From Pseudomonadota bacterium (lineage in GTDB: Bacteria > Pseudomonadota > Alphaproteobacteria > Rhizobiales > Rhizobiaceae), in the NCBI GenBank assembly GCA_023457435.1, contig JAEWLS010000038.1, positions 124,001 through 188,000 of the forward strand: a stretch of 64,000 bases of DNA, written 5' to 3'. Within the stretch, counting starts at the first letter, position 1, and every line of letters starts with the position of its first letter. The position numbers and the translations under genes are program-made. The notes under the pieces were generated by a model. That model was not told the origin of the DNA, made no database searches, and saw only the letters and a program-made list of their open reading frames with translations. Of the stretch, positions 1 to 7,963 are shown piece after piece.

Positions 1-287
1 ACATCGACAACGCGATGCGCGACGCAGGCCTCGAGCGGCGCAGTGCGATGATCGTGCACGGCTTCTCGGCAGCACTTGCCCTGGCGCGGCAGACGGACCT
101 AGTCGCCACGGTTCCCGAACGGCACACCGGCGGTTTGCGACGCGGCTTGCGGCCCTTTCCGCTGCCGCTGACAACGCCGCGCTTCACGCTGTCGATGCTC
201 TGGCATCCACGCATGGACGGCGACCTGGCGCACCGATGGCTGCGCGGTCACATCCGCCGCGTCTGCGCGGGGGCGCAACAGACATAG
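1..287 (+). CDS. LysR-family transcriptional regulator, C-terminal fragment (5' end outside window)
   Basis: The frame is open from base 3 and ends in TAG at 285-287, so only about the last 94 residues are present. The text (AMIVHGFSAALALARQTDLV, then VPERHTGG, then LSMLWHPRMDGDLAHRWLR) matches the end of a LysR substrate-binding domain: the strand-helix with an alanine-rich run, the VP-x-R loop, and the final W-HPR-x-D-xx-H-xW helix. The DNA-binding half lies upstream of the window, so target and effector cannot be judged. The next gene starts 114 bases downstream on the same strand and may or may not be its target. Confidence 0.75.
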   Translation, partial: IDNAMRDAGLERRSAMIVHGFSAALALARQTDLVATVPERHTGGLRRGLRPFPLPLTTPRFTLSMLWHPRMDGDLAHRWLRGHIRRVCAGAQQT

Positions 288-401
288 CCCAGATGACATG
301 GCGTTGCGTGCACGAAGGAAGTGCAAACGCTGCGCGTTCCGCTCATCTCGCTGACCGGATTAGGTGGCCTGGTTCAACCACCAACCGATCAGGGGGACTA
401 G

Positions 402-1172
402 ATGACTACCATCTCTATGTCGGCCCATGCCGATCTCGATCCCACCTCTTTCACGCATGCCAAAGATGACGCGCAGCACGATGCCCAGCTGCTCGGGCGC
501 CTGACGGGACTGATGTTCATCGTAACTTTCACGACGGCAATCCCGCCGGTCGTGACGTTCTATGTGCCAGCGCTGTCCGATCCGAACTTCGTGCTGGGCG
601 GCGGCTTCGACCGGAACGTCTCATGGGGCGCGCTTCTCGAGCTTGTGCTCATCCTTGCGAACGTCGCGGCGGGCATCGCGCTCTATCCCGTGCTGAAGCG
701 GCGCTTCCCCGTCCTCAGCCTCGGCTTCCTCTCGGCCCGGCTGATCGAGAGCGCCTTCATCGCCATGGGCATCGTCGCCCTGATGGCGCTCAACACGCTG
801 CGGATGGAGGCCGGCGATGCAGACCCGGCCTCGCTGATGGCGGTCGGCAACGCCCTGGTCGCCGTCCACGACTGGACGTTCCGCATAGGCCCCGGGATCG
901 TCGTCGGCATCGGCAACGGCTTGATTTTGGGCTACATGATGTGGAGAACCCGGCTCGTTCCGCGCTACATGTCGGTCCTCGGCCTGATCGGCGGTCCCGC
1001 CTTGCTGGCCGCGGGCACGGCGATCCTGTTCGGCGCGATCGATAACGGCTCGACGCCGCAGGTGCTGGCCACCGCGCCGGAGTTCGTGTGGGAACTGTCC
1101 CTTGGCGTCTGGCTGCTGGTGCGGGGTTTCGATGCCTCGGCACTGGCCGCCCTCGACGCCCGGCAGGCGTGA
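402..1172 (+). CDS. DUF4386-type integral membrane protein
   Basis: This is a 256-residue protein with about six hydrophobic segments: LMFIVTFTTAIPPVVTFYV near 45-65, then around 85-105, 110-135, 165-185, 195-215 and 228-245. The layout of a short polar N-terminus, an opening LLGRLTGL helix, a central R-x-IES-x-FI helix and a G-x-G-N-G-L-I-LGYMM segment fits the DUF4386 family, whose function is unknown. An AGGGGG ribosome-binding site lies a few bases before ATG 402. Nothing in the context assigns a role. Confidence 0.7.
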   Translation: MTTISMSAHADLDPTSFTHAKDDAQHDAQLLGRLTGLMFIVTFTTAIPPVVTFYVPALSDPNFVLGGGFDRNVSWGALLELVLILANVAAGIALYPVLKRRFPVLSLGFLSARLIESAFIAMGIVALMALNTLRMEAGDADPASLMAVGNALVAVHDWTFRIGPGIVVGIGNGLILGYMMWRTRLVPRYMSVLGLIGGPALLAAGTAILFGAIDNGSTPQVLATAPEFVWELSLGVWLLVRGFDASALAALDARQA

Positions 1173-1222
1173 TGATCGGCCAGCGACATCGCTGAAGCGA
1201 CGGCACGTGATGTCGCGTTCCG

Positions 1223-1233
1223 AATGGTAGCGG
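1223..1233. repeat. possible distal attachment-site remnant (11-base repeat of the tRNA-Met 3' end)
   Basis: AATGGTAGCGG occurs here and again at 2939-2949, where it is the complement of the last nine tRNA-Met bases (CCGCTACCA) plus two bases beyond. Both copies have the same orientation, and the recombinase pseudogene lies between them beside the tRNA copy. That is the expected order for an element integrated at a tRNA 3' end. The repeat is short, so this remains inference. Confidence 0.4.
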
Positions 1234-1316
1234 GACATCACCGGTCGCACGTCTGGAAAGGGAGGCCTTGCACTCCCTTTCGCCCTTACCTCCCCGATCG
1301 CAAACCGGAAGCCACC

Positions 1317-1823
1317 ATGACCTCCTTCGTCAACGCCGTCGCAGCTATTGTCACCCACACGCCGATCTGGGTATGGCCGCTCTACGCCCTGCTTCTATTC
1401 CTGGGGCTCCAGCGCACCCGCGACAGCGTCGTCCCGCTCTGGCGGATGCTGATCCTCCCCGCCGTCGCGTCACTGCTTTTGATTCTGAGTTTCGTCTCTG
1501 CGGCACCAGGCGCCTTACCCGCCATGCTCCTTGGCCTCGTCGCAGGCGGCGCTGCCGGCTGGCATCTCGAAGACGGGCGCGCTTCGCTTCGCTTGCCGAA
1601 TGGCCGCATCTGGTTACGGGGCGAGTGGCTGTCTTTCGCGCAGCTCGTGGCGGTCTTGCTCTTCCGCTACGCCGCCGCCGTCGTCACCGCTATGAATCCT
1701 GGACTCGGCGCAACACCGGCTCGGCAGCTCGGCACCGCTTTCACCTCCGTCATTTTGTCTGCCATGTTCCTCGGCCGAGCCGCCGCGCGCCTCCGGAACT
1801 ATTCTGTGGCTTGGATTGCTTGA
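1317..1823 (+). CDS. small integral membrane protein (DUF6622-like)
   Basis: This is a 168-residue protein with four hydrophobic segments: IWVWPLYALLLFLGLQ near 17-32, MLILPAVASLLLILSFVSA near 43-62, a short LPAMLLGLVAGGAAGW segment and a C-terminal pair. I chose ATG 1317, directly before MTSFVNAV, over an in-frame ATG 93 bases upstream whose extension is basic and unlike a gene start. It resembles small membrane proteins grouped as DUF6622, but that family match is from memory. It lies inside the interval bounded by an 11-base direct repeat that may mark a decayed integrative element, so it could be cargo. Confidence 0.55.
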   Translation: MTSFVNAVAAIVTHTPIWVWPLYALLLFLGLQRTRDSVVPLWRMLILPAVASLLLILSFVSAAPGALPAMLLGLVAGGAAGWHLEDGRASLRLPNGRIWLRGEWLSFAQLVAVLLFRYAAAVVTAMNPGLGATPARQLGTAFTSVILSAMFLGRAAARLRNYSVAWIA

Positions 1824-2104
1824 TCTTAGCTGTCAGTGGTGGTCCGCTACGATCGGTGATGCGATCGTCGGCGTAGCGCCGCTGACGGCGGTTTCGACGC
1901 TCGTGGCACGGTTTCCCTTCGGTGGTCTTGCACCCTCGTATGCAAGGTCAGCTTTCCCGCTCTGGCGGCCAGAAGCGGACAGTCCGCTGCCGGCACCGAA
2001 AGACACATCGGGAGGCGAGAAGGAGGGGCTCAAAAATTGGGCTCGGTCCAAGCAGGCAAAGTTTGTCCGCTCGCGGTTCCTGCCGATCGAGGGCCACGAT
2101 AGGC
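1824..2104. other. gene-free stretch inside a probable decayed element
   Basis: I see no credible gene here. Open frames on both strands have no recognisable domain, no ribosome-binding site and a biased composition. The stretch lies between the small membrane-protein gene and the C-terminal remnant of the recombinase pseudogene, and may be leftover element DNA. Confidence 0.4.
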
Positions 2105-2851
2105 GAATCCGCCCCACCCGTTAGCGTAGAAGTTTAGCTTCGTAATACGGAGACCGATTTGCCGCTGTCGGCCAGGGCTTCAGGAGCAGCAGGACACAGC
2201 GGTCTGCACGCGCCTTTGCGTTCAACTAGAGCTCGGCCATCTCGACGCGGTCCAGCAGCCCCAGGCCGAGAATGGGCGGGTGGCGCGGAACAGTCCGGTG
2301 CGACGCCGGTGTCTTGAAGTTTCACATCCTTTCGCGCGACCCTTCCTTTTTGGGGTCGAAGCCTCGTAGTTGCAGATGGTAGATTCCATCCTCGTACTCG
2401 ATGTCGTCTGGTTAGATACGACCATGTTCTCCCGGCCGCAGGCCTGCAAGAAACGAAATCACGTCGCCGCAATAGAGATGGTTCTGAAGGAAGCAGCCGC
2501 CGTTGACTCAAATCCAGTCGGCGCTTTTGCACGCTGTGAAGAGCGGCAATGAAAAATTCTACTTCACATCGGAAGCTTTGAAGGCGTCCCACTCGATAGA
2601 AACGAGGTTCTCTTCGCTGGTTTCTGAGAACTCGGGCTTTTCGAAAAGGTATAATTTCTTCTCGATCAGCCAGCCGAAGAAGCGCGACACCCTATGCACT
2701 CTGCAAGCCGCAGACGCGCCTGACGACAGGCGGCGGTTCTTAATGATGCCCTGTAGAGTGACGTGCCTGCCATTGAAGCCAATGGGCGGGCGAGCCGCAC
2801 CTGGACATAGTAGCGTCCCTTGCGACGGGAAAGGTAGGACGGCAACGCCAT
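2105..2851 (-). pseudogene. tyrosine recombinase (phage/ICE integrase) pseudogene
   Basis: Reading the minus strand from ATG 2851, the first 53 or so residues (MALPSYLSRRKGRYYVQVRL, then YRASLRTAACRQARLRLAE) are the N-terminal segment seen in proteobacterial tyrosine recombinases. One frameshift later, near 2700, a second frame runs from HRVSRFFGWLIEKK through NFSLPLFTACKSADWI, FLQNHLYCGDVISFLAGLRP, PDDIEYEDGIYHLQLRGFDP and FKTPASHRTVPRHPPI to LLDRVEMAEL at about 2228. That covers the box I arginine (GLRPGE) and the following catalytic-domain strands. The frame is broken by at least five stop codons, roughly 100 residues of the N-terminal half are missing, and the C-terminal box with the R-H and Tyr residues cannot be found. 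The gene is dead. It lies just 3' of the tRNA-Met gene in the same orientation, the usual place for an integrase. Confidence 0.85.
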
Positions 2852-2940
2852 GACATCTCCGCGTACATCTGTGCGAGATGTCTCACAGCCGTCCGAACCT
2901 CCGTTCGGCCTAACTGCTTGATTTTACTTGCCTGGATCAA

Positions 2941-3017
2941 TGGTAGCGGAGGAGGGATTCGAACCCCCGACACAAGGATTATGATTCCTCTGCTCTAACC
3001 GACTGAGCTACTCCGCC
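2941..3017 (-). tRNA. tRNA-Met (anticodon CAT, elongator type)
   Basis: The minus strand folds as a 77-base tRNA with the CCA encoded. The acceptor stem is GGCGGAG with CTCCGCT, the D arm GCTC/GAGC, and the anticodon stem GAGGA/TCCTT around the loop ATCATAA, giving anticodon CAT. The T arm is GGGGG-TTCGAAT-CCCTC (one G-T pair). The first acceptor pair is G-T. The body is elongator-type rather than initiator; the alternative is a lysidine-modified tRNA-Ile2, which also carries CAT, but the acceptor and anticodon stems do not look like that species. A decayed recombinase gene starts 90 bases beyond its 3' end, so this gene was probably an attachment site. Confidence 0.93.
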
Positions 3018-3247
3018 AAGAGGGCCGGACCGGAGAGCCGGTCGGCCGAGGTGGCGCGGATATAGGGGGCGCGCCGTTTGCCTGTCAAGCGCGGCACAGT
3101 CATCCGGGCTCCGGCACGCATGGCGCCTCGCAGAGGCGCGACAGCCTGCCCGTTGCATCGCCGCAGCCATCGGCATTATGACAGCCTCGCGCTTCGACCC
3201 GCGGCGGCCGGGCACAGTATCTCGGCGATAAAGAACAGGCTCGGTGG

Positions 3248-4201
3248 ATGAAGACACGCGTTGCAGTGCTGGGTTGCGGCTATTGGGGTTCTAACCATAT
3301 CCGCACGCTCAAGGGCCTCGGTGCCCTGCACGCTGTCTCCGACGTCAATCCGGCGCGCGCCGAGGGTTTCTCCGTCGAGCACGAGTGCCTCGCGATCGCG
3401 CCGGACGAATTGTTCGATCGCGACGATGTGGACGCCATTGTCATGGCCTTGCCGCCGCAATTTCACGCCGAAAACGCGATCCGCGCCGTCAACGCCGGGA
3501 AGGACGTGCTGGTGGAAAAGCCGATCGCGCTCAGCGTGCCCGATGCGGAGCGCGCGGTCGACGCGGCGCGGCGAAACGGCCGCGTGTTCATGGTCGGCCA
3601 TGTCCTCCGCTTCCACCCGGCCTTCGAGCAGCTCAAGCTGCTCGTCGATGCCGGCGAGCTGGGCGAGGTGAAATACATCCATTCGCATCGCCTCGGCCTC
3701 GGAAAGTTCCACACCGAGAACGACGCGCTCTGGGATCTTGCGCCGCACGATCTGTCGATGATCCTCGCGCTGACCGGCCAGCCCCCGGTCGACGTTCACG
3801 GCGAGGGTGCCGCGGTGCTCGATCACCTCAGCGACTTCGCGCATCTGCACATGCGCTTCCCCAACGGGCTGCGCAGCCACCTTTTCACTTCGCGCCTCAA
3901 CCCCTATCGCGAGCGGCGGCTCACCGTGGTCGGCATGCGCGCAATGGCAGTGTTCGACGACGTCGAGCCATGGACTCGCAAGCTGGCTGTCTACCGCCAT
4001 GCGGTGTGGCAGGACAGCGGCCAGTGGGCATTCACCGCCAACGACCCGACATACGTACCGGTCGCGGAAGGCATGCCGCTGACGCGTGAGCTGCAGCATT
4101 TCCTGCACTGCATCGAAACGCGCGAGGAACCGCGAACCGGGGGCGCCGACGCAATCGAAGTGCTGCGCATCCTCACAGCGGGCGCCATCGCGCACGGCTG
4201 A
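3248..4201 (+). CDS. Gfo/Idh/MocA-family oxidoreductase
   Basis: This 317-residue protein opens with the dinucleotide-binding motif VAVLGCGYWGSNH at residues 5-17. It has DAIVMALPPQFHAENAIRA near 62-80 and the family signature lysine in VLVEKPIALS near 90-100, followed by the C-terminal alpha/beta sheet domain (HDLSMILALTG). This is the family of NAD(P)-dependent sugar and sugar-nucleotide dehydrogenases; the GYWG opening is common among WbpB/WlbA-like members that act on UDP-sugars. No other sugar-biosynthesis genes are nearby, so the substrate is unknown. It converges on mnmA with six bases between the stop codons. Confidence 0.85.
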   Translation: MKTRVAVLGCGYWGSNHIRTLKGLGALHAVSDVNPARAEGFSVEHECLAIAPDELFDRDDVDAIVMALPPQFHAENAIRAVNAGKDVLVEKPIALSVPDAERAVDAARRNGRVFMVGHVLRFHPAFEQLKLLVDAGELGEVKYIHSHRLGLGKFHTENDALWDLAPHDLSMILALTGQPPVDVHGEGAAVLDHLSDFAHLHMRFPNGLRSHLFTSRLNPYRERRLTVVGMRAMAVFDDVEPWTRKLAVYRHAVWQDSGQWAFTANDPTYVPVAEGMPLTRELQHFLHCIETREEPRTGGADAIEVLRILTAGAIAHG

Positions 4202-4207
4202 ATCTCA

Positions 4208-5413
4208 TCAAGCGACGGCGCGCCGCTCACGTAGCCGGGCGAGCATGGCCTCCGCCTGCGCCGACCGTTCCGACCGCTCGATGAAGCCGCCGCCCAGAAC
4301 GCGCGCATCGTCGCCCGGCCCATCGTAGAAGACGCAGGCCTGTCCCGAGGCGACGCCGGCCTCACCCTCGGGGAGAGAGACGACGATTTCGCCATCGTCG
4401 ATTTCGAGCACAGCCGGTCGCGGCGGCCGCGTCGACCGAACCTTTGCAAAGATCCGCATTCCGGAACCGGCCGACGTGTCCAGCGCTTCGTCGCCCAGCC
4501 AGTTGACGTCCCGCAGCACGAGGCGACGGGTGTCCAGCGCCTCGCGCGGGCCGACGACCACGCGAGCGCGCGGGGCGTCGAGCTGGACCACGTAGAGCGG
4601 TTCGCCGCCAGCGACGCCGATTCCGCGGCGCTGGCCGACGGTGAAGCGCAGCACCCCGTCGTGGCGCCCGAGCACGCGGCCGTCGATGTGGACGATCTCG
4701 CCTGGTCGGGAGGATTCCGGCTTCAGCTTGCCGATGATGTCGGCATAGCGGCCCTGCGGCACGAAGCAGATGTCCTGACTGTCCTTCTTCTCGGCAACGA
4801 CTAGCCCCATCCGCGCAGCCTCTTCGCGGACCTCGCGTTTGGACATGCCGCCAAGGGGAAAACGGAGATAGTCGAGCTGCGACTGCGTCGTGGCGAACAG
4901 GAACCAGCTCTGGTCGCGCTCGGCGTCCACCGGCCGGTAAAGCGCCCGCCGGCCGTTGCCGCCGGGAATGGCGCGGCTGCGAATGTAGTGGCCCGTTGCC
5001 AGTGCATCGGCGCCGAGGTCGCGCGCCGTGGCAAGGAGATCGGCGAACTTGACCGTCTGGTTGCAGGCGATGCAGGGCACCGGGGTTTCGCCGGCGAGAT
5101 AGCTGTCGGCAAACGGGTTGATGACAGCGTCGCGAAATCGCTGCTCGTAGTTGAGCACATAGTGCGGGATGCCCAGCGTCTCGGCGACGCGACGGGCGTC
5201 GTCGATGTCCTGCCCGGCGCAGCAGGATCCGGCGCGGTGCGCAGCGAGACCATGGTCATAGAGCTGCAGGGTGATCCCCACCACGTCGTAACCTTCGCGC
5301 GCAAGCAGACCAGCGACGACCGAGGAATCGACGCCGCCGGACATGGCGACGACGACCCGCGTCTCGGCCGGACGGCCGGGAAGGTCGAGGCTATTCGGGG
5401 GCGTTGCGCTCAT
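4208..5413 (-). CDS. mnmA: tRNA-specific 2-thiouridylase MnmA
   Basis: This 401-residue enzyme makes 2-thiouridine at the wobble position (U34) of tRNA-Lys, tRNA-Glu and tRNA-Gln. The PP-loop AMSGGVDSSVVAGLL lies near 24-38. Both catalytic cysteines are visible: one in TPVPCIACNQTVKF and one in KDSQDICFVPQGRY. The central RDQSWFLFATTQSQLDYLRF segment and the C-terminal beta-barrel (RFTVGQRRGIGVAGGEPLYV) are intact. The N-terminal extension (SLDLPGRPAETR) is usual in Rhizobiales. The gene stands alone and diverges from the sciP region. Confidence 0.95.
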   Translation of the reverse strand: MSATPPNSLDLPGRPAETRVVVAMSGGVDSSVVAGLLAREGYDVVGITLQLYDHGLAAHRAGSCCAGQDIDDARRVAETLGIPHYVLNYEQRFRDAVINPFADSYLAGETPVPCIACNQTVKFADLLATARDLGADALATGHYIRSRAIPGGNGRRALYRPVDAERDQSWFLFATTQSQLDYLRFPLGGMSKREVREEAARMGLVVAEKKDSQDICFVPQGRYADIIGKLKPESSRPGEIVHIDGRVLGRHDGVLRFTVGQRRGIGVAGGEPLYVVQLDAPRARVVVGPREALDTRRLVLRDVNWLGDEALDTSAGSGMRIFAKVRSTRPPRPAVLEIDDGEIVVSLPEGEAGVASGQACVFYDGPGDDARVLGGGFIERSERSAQAEAMLARLRERRAVA

Positions 5414-5514
5414 TTCTTCGAGTATCTCGCAGGTGGTGCGGTGGCGCCCTGATATAGGTCAAAGGGCGAGGGAGTGCCATTCGGCCTGACGGAGTAGGCG
5501 AAAGGCATAAGCAC

Positions 5515-5529
5515 TTAGGCATTTTTTAA
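5515..5529 (+). promoter_or_regulatory. putative CtrA binding site upstream of sciP
   Basis: TTAG-N7-TTAA differs by one base from the CtrA full-site consensus TTAA-N7-TTAA. It lies 64-78 bases before the sciP start codon, a position compatible with a CtrA-activated promoter. In Caulobacter sciP is activated by CtrA and then limits CtrA activity, so the site fits a known feedback loop. This is a match by eye only. Confidence 0.5.
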
Positions 5530-5592
5530 AGCTGTGGCCGTAACGTGGCGCCGATTGGGTCTTTGCGTTTCGTGTTTTGAGTAGAGAGTTCG

Positions 5593-5868
5593 ATGACCGA
5601 TCTGGTTAGGCCGCGCGTAAAATACGTCATCGGGCCGGATGGCAGCCCGTTGACGATTGCAGACCTCCCGCCCACCAATACGCGCCGCTGGGTCATCCGC
5701 CGCAAGGCCGAGGTCGTTGCCGCCGTCCGTGGCGGCCTGCTTAGTCTTGAGGAAGCCTGCAGCCGCTATCGCCTTACGGTTGAAGAGTTTTTGTCGTGGC
5801 AGGCCTCGATCGATGATCATGGTCTTGCTGGACTGAGAACGACGCGGATCCAGCAGTACCGCCACTGA
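5593..5868 (+). CDS. sciP: SciP, CtrA inhibitor (DUF1153)
   Basis: This is a 91-residue protein of the DUF1153 family. RVKYVIGPDGSPLTIADLPP at 8-27 is followed by the helix-turn-helix core RRWVIRRKAEVVAAVRGGLL and LEEACSRYRLTVEEFLSWQ at 52-70. In Caulobacter SciP binds CtrA at promoters and blocks recruitment of RNA polymerase in G1, and it may also bind DNA. The length is typical. The gene sits 1.4 kb from ctrA. A CtrA-like site (5515-5529) lies upstream. Confidence 0.93.
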   Translation: MTDLVRPRVKYVIGPDGSPLTIADLPPTNTRRWVIRRKAEVVAAVRGGLLSLEEACSRYRLTVEEFLSWQASIDDHGLAGLRTTRIQQYRH

Positions 5869-5916
5869 CATCCCCGCGATGCCAACAATGAGCCGCCGGT
5901 GGCGGCTCTTGTCGTT

Positions 5917-6345
5917 TCAGCGGGCGAGGGCCGACGCGACGGCCGTGAGAAGCACCGAAGCGGCGAAAAACCATAGGCCGGGCAGCGACATCGCCGTGGC
6001 GAGCCCGCTGCTTTTAGCAGCAAAGACGAGCAGCGCGACGAGGAGCACGTCGAGCATAGACCAGCGCGCTATCAGCTTCAGCCACCGACCGGCAAGGGGC
6101 AGTTGTTCGCCCTGGGCGGCGAGCTGCATTCCGACCAGCTTGGCCGCCGGGAACACGATCGAGAACACTGCCACAACTGTGGCGAGGGCGTAGTCGCTCT
6201 CAGCCCACAGGCCGGCGACAATGGCGAGAAGTGATGGGCGATCGGTCAGGAAGACGAGACGCTTCACCTCGACCAGAGGCATAGTGATGTCGAGTGCGAA
6301 GCAAAACGCGGCAGCAAGGGTGAGGATGGCAAGCAAGGCGCGCAT
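5917..6345 (-). CDS. paraquat-inducible protein A (PqiA/LetA)-family membrane protein, single domain
   Basis: This 142-residue protein has four predicted membrane segments: ALLAILTLAAAFCFALDITM at 3-22, YALATVVAVFSIVFPAAKLV near 52-72, MLDVLLVALLVFAAK near 96-110, and LWFFAASVLLTAVAS at the end. A loop with P-x-L-E-V-K-R-L-x-F follows segment one. The pattern of a helix, the VFSIVFPxxKL motif, and RWSMLDVLLVA is the half-unit found twice in PqiA/LetA. A single copy is common in alphaproteobacteria. The role is not known; PqiA partners in other bacteria work with MCE lipid-transport proteins, but none are nearby. Confidence 0.8.
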   Translation of the reverse strand: MRALLAILTLAAAFCFALDITMPLVEVKRLVFLTDRPSLLAIVAGLWAESDYALATVVAVFSIVFPAAKLVGMQLAAQGEQLPLAGRWLKLIARWSMLDVLLVALLVFAAKSSGLATAMSLPGLWFFAASVLLTAVASALAR

Positions 6346-6393
6346 GCCGCCTCTGTAGCCGACACTCCTTCGCCCAGATAGCCTGGCTACCGG

Positions 6394-6765
6394 TCAGGCT
6401 ATGGCCTGGCGCGGCAGTTCTCCATCGCGCCCACGAACATCGCGCGATTCCAACGCCTCTGCCTTGGCAAGTTCGCTCTCGGCTTCGGAAAGAGCTGCCA
6501 CGGCAGCCTTCTTCTGCTCAAGCAGATCGAGCTGAGAGTTCCGCAGGTTATCGCGGCGCTGGCGCGCGGCCTTGGCAAAAGTGGGATAGGCGAAATGGTT
6601 GATATCGGTGATGCCGGCGCGCCGCTCTTCGGATGCGATCTGCATCTCGAGCTCGGCCGCCATCCGCTCGAACTCGCCGACCATCAGGTCCAGTTGGGCG
6701 AGTTGCCGCCTTTTTTCGTTCACCTGGAACAGCCTGAGCCGCACATGGTTCTGCCGTGATTTCAT
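6394..6765 (-). CDS. fliJ: flagellar export protein FliJ-like
   Basis: This 123-residue protein is almost entirely charged alpha helix and coiled coil: MKSRQNHVRLRLFQVNEKRR, then a Q/L/E-rich helix, then QRRDNLRNSQLDLLEQKKAA. The opening R-L-x-x-F-x-V-x-E-K-R-R and the size fit rhizobial FliJ, the soluble stalk-like component of the flagellar type III export ATPase complex. The start at 6765 removes 39 upstream codons that would run into the ctrA promoter region. fliJ beside ctrA is a conserved rhizobial arrangement. No fliI is present here, so the name rests on context and helix pattern. Confidence 0.75.
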   Translation of the reverse strand: MKSRQNHVRLRLFQVNEKRRQLAQLDLMVGEFERMAAELEMQIASEERRAGITDINHFAYPTFAKAARQRRDNLRNSQLDLLEQKKAAVAALSEAESELAKAEALESRDVRGRDGELPRQAIA

Positions 6766-7239
6766 ACGCGGTACTCCACTGAAACACTGCAACGCCGGCC
6801 GCCGGCCGAAGTCCCCTTGCGATTGCGTCCCCCTCAGGACGCGGATGTCGCCGAGCACGTTTGGAACTGTCCCTCCGTCCACGGCAAAGAAAAGCTAAGA
6901 GCCGTTAACTTCGGTAACCATTCGTTTACGCGCGTCGTTAATCATAGGGACGAGGTTTTAAGGCCCGGTAAAAAATTGCCGGACTTTCGGAAAGTTCGAA
7001 CGCAAATCGAGTCGATTGAATCGCTTAGCGCAGAATCCTCAAGCTAAGCTTCAGCTGAAGCGATTTGAGATACGTTTTTTGGATCAACGAGGTAGCCAGC
7101 GACGTTAAGAAAAGACTGAGGATGCTTGCAATGCGGAATCAGTATTTGTTAACCATTCGGTGGCAGCCTCCGACTCAGACAATCGCTGCTGTGGTGCCGA
7201 GCCCTCGGGATACGGTTCGGCGGCAGAGAAGGGGATTAA
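6766..7239 (+). promoter_or_regulatory. ctrA upstream regulatory region (GANTC cluster and CtrA-type motifs)
   Basis: This 474-base gap between fliJ (minus) and ctrA (plus) is A+T-richer than its surroundings. It holds five GANTC sites, the CcrM methylation target, within 168 bases: 7009-7013, 7018-7022, 7033-7037, 7136-7140 and 7172-7176. It also holds TTAACCAT at 7149-7156 and GTAACCAT with TTAA just upstream at 6905-6921, both resembling the alphaproteobacterial CtrA half-site. This fits methylation-timed and autoregulated ctrA transcription. The promoters themselves were not placed. Confidence 0.6.
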
Positions 7240-7935
7240 ATGCGCGTTCTGCTGATTGAAGACGACAGTGCGACCGCCCAGAGCATCGAGCTGATGCTGA
7301 AATCGGAAAGCTTCAACGTCTACACGACCGACCTCGGCGAGGAGGGCGTCGATCTAGGCAAGCTTTACGACTACGACATCATCCTGCTTGACCTGAACCT
7401 GCCGGACATGAGCGGGTACGAGGTGCTGCGAACGCTGCGTCTCTCCAAGGTCAAGACGCCGATCCTCATCCTTTCCGGCATGGCCGGTATTGAAGACAAG
7501 GTTCGCGGCCTCGGTTTCGGCGCCGACGACTACATGACCAAGCCGTTCCACAAGGACGAACTGGTGGCGCGCATTCATGCGATCGTCCGCCGCTCCAAGG
7601 GGCATGCCCAGTCCGTCATCAATACCGGCGACCTGGTGGTCAATCTCGACGCCAAGACCGTCGAGGTCGGCGGCCAGCGCGTGCATCTGACAGGCAAAGA
7701 ATATCAGATGCTGGAGCTTCTTTCGCTCCGCAAGGGCACGACTCTGACCAAGGAAATGTTCCTCAACCATCTCTATGGCGGGATGGACGAACCGGAACTG
7801 AAGATCATCGACGTCTTCATCTGCAAGCTGCGCAAGAAACTTGACGCAGCCTCCGGCGGTCAGAACTACATCGAGACAGTCTGGGGCCGCGGCTATGTGC
7901 TTCGCGAGCCAGAGGAAGTGCGCGAAAGCGCGTAG
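7240..7935 (+). CDS. ctrA: cell-cycle master response regulator CtrA
   Basis: This is a 231-residue OmpR-type regulator. The receiver has acidic residues E7, D8 and D9, phospho-acceptor D51 (IILLDLNLPDMSGYEVL) and the conserved K of DDYMTKPFHKDELVARIHAI. The winged-helix domain shows LTGKEYQMLELLSLRKGTTL, the recognition segment KIIDVFICKLRKKL and TVWGRGYVLREP. The text is almost letter-for-letter the Caulobacter/Brucella CtrA core. It ends in E-S-A, like the C-terminal degron region through which ClpXP degrades CtrA. It is phosphorylated through CckA-ChpT, and chpT lies 0.6 kb downstream. A GGATT-type sequence before ATG serves as the ribosome-binding site. Confidence 0.98.
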   Translation: MRVLLIEDDSATAQSIELMLKSESFNVYTTDLGEEGVDLGKLYDYDIILLDLNLPDMSGYEVLRTLRLSKVKTPILILSGMAGIEDKVRGLGFGADDYMTKPFHKDELVARIHAIVRRSKGHAQSVINTGDLVVNLDAKTVEVGGQRVHLTGKEYQMLELLSLRKGTTLTKEMFLNHLYGGMDEPELKIIDVFICKLRKKLDAASGGQNYIETVWGRGYVLREPEEVRESA

Positions 7936-7963
7936 CGACTGCAGTCGGCAGTCGGAAAGAAGA

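Noticed and set aside
2134..2592. 152-codon minus-strand open frame near the tRNA
   Set aside because: It is a different frame from the one in which recombinase sequence can be read, and has no recognisable domain; the region is a pseudogene.
3176..4195. 339-codon minus-strand open frame over the Gfo/Idh gene
   Set aside because: Antisense shadow of the oxidoreductase, which has intact family motifs on the plus strand.
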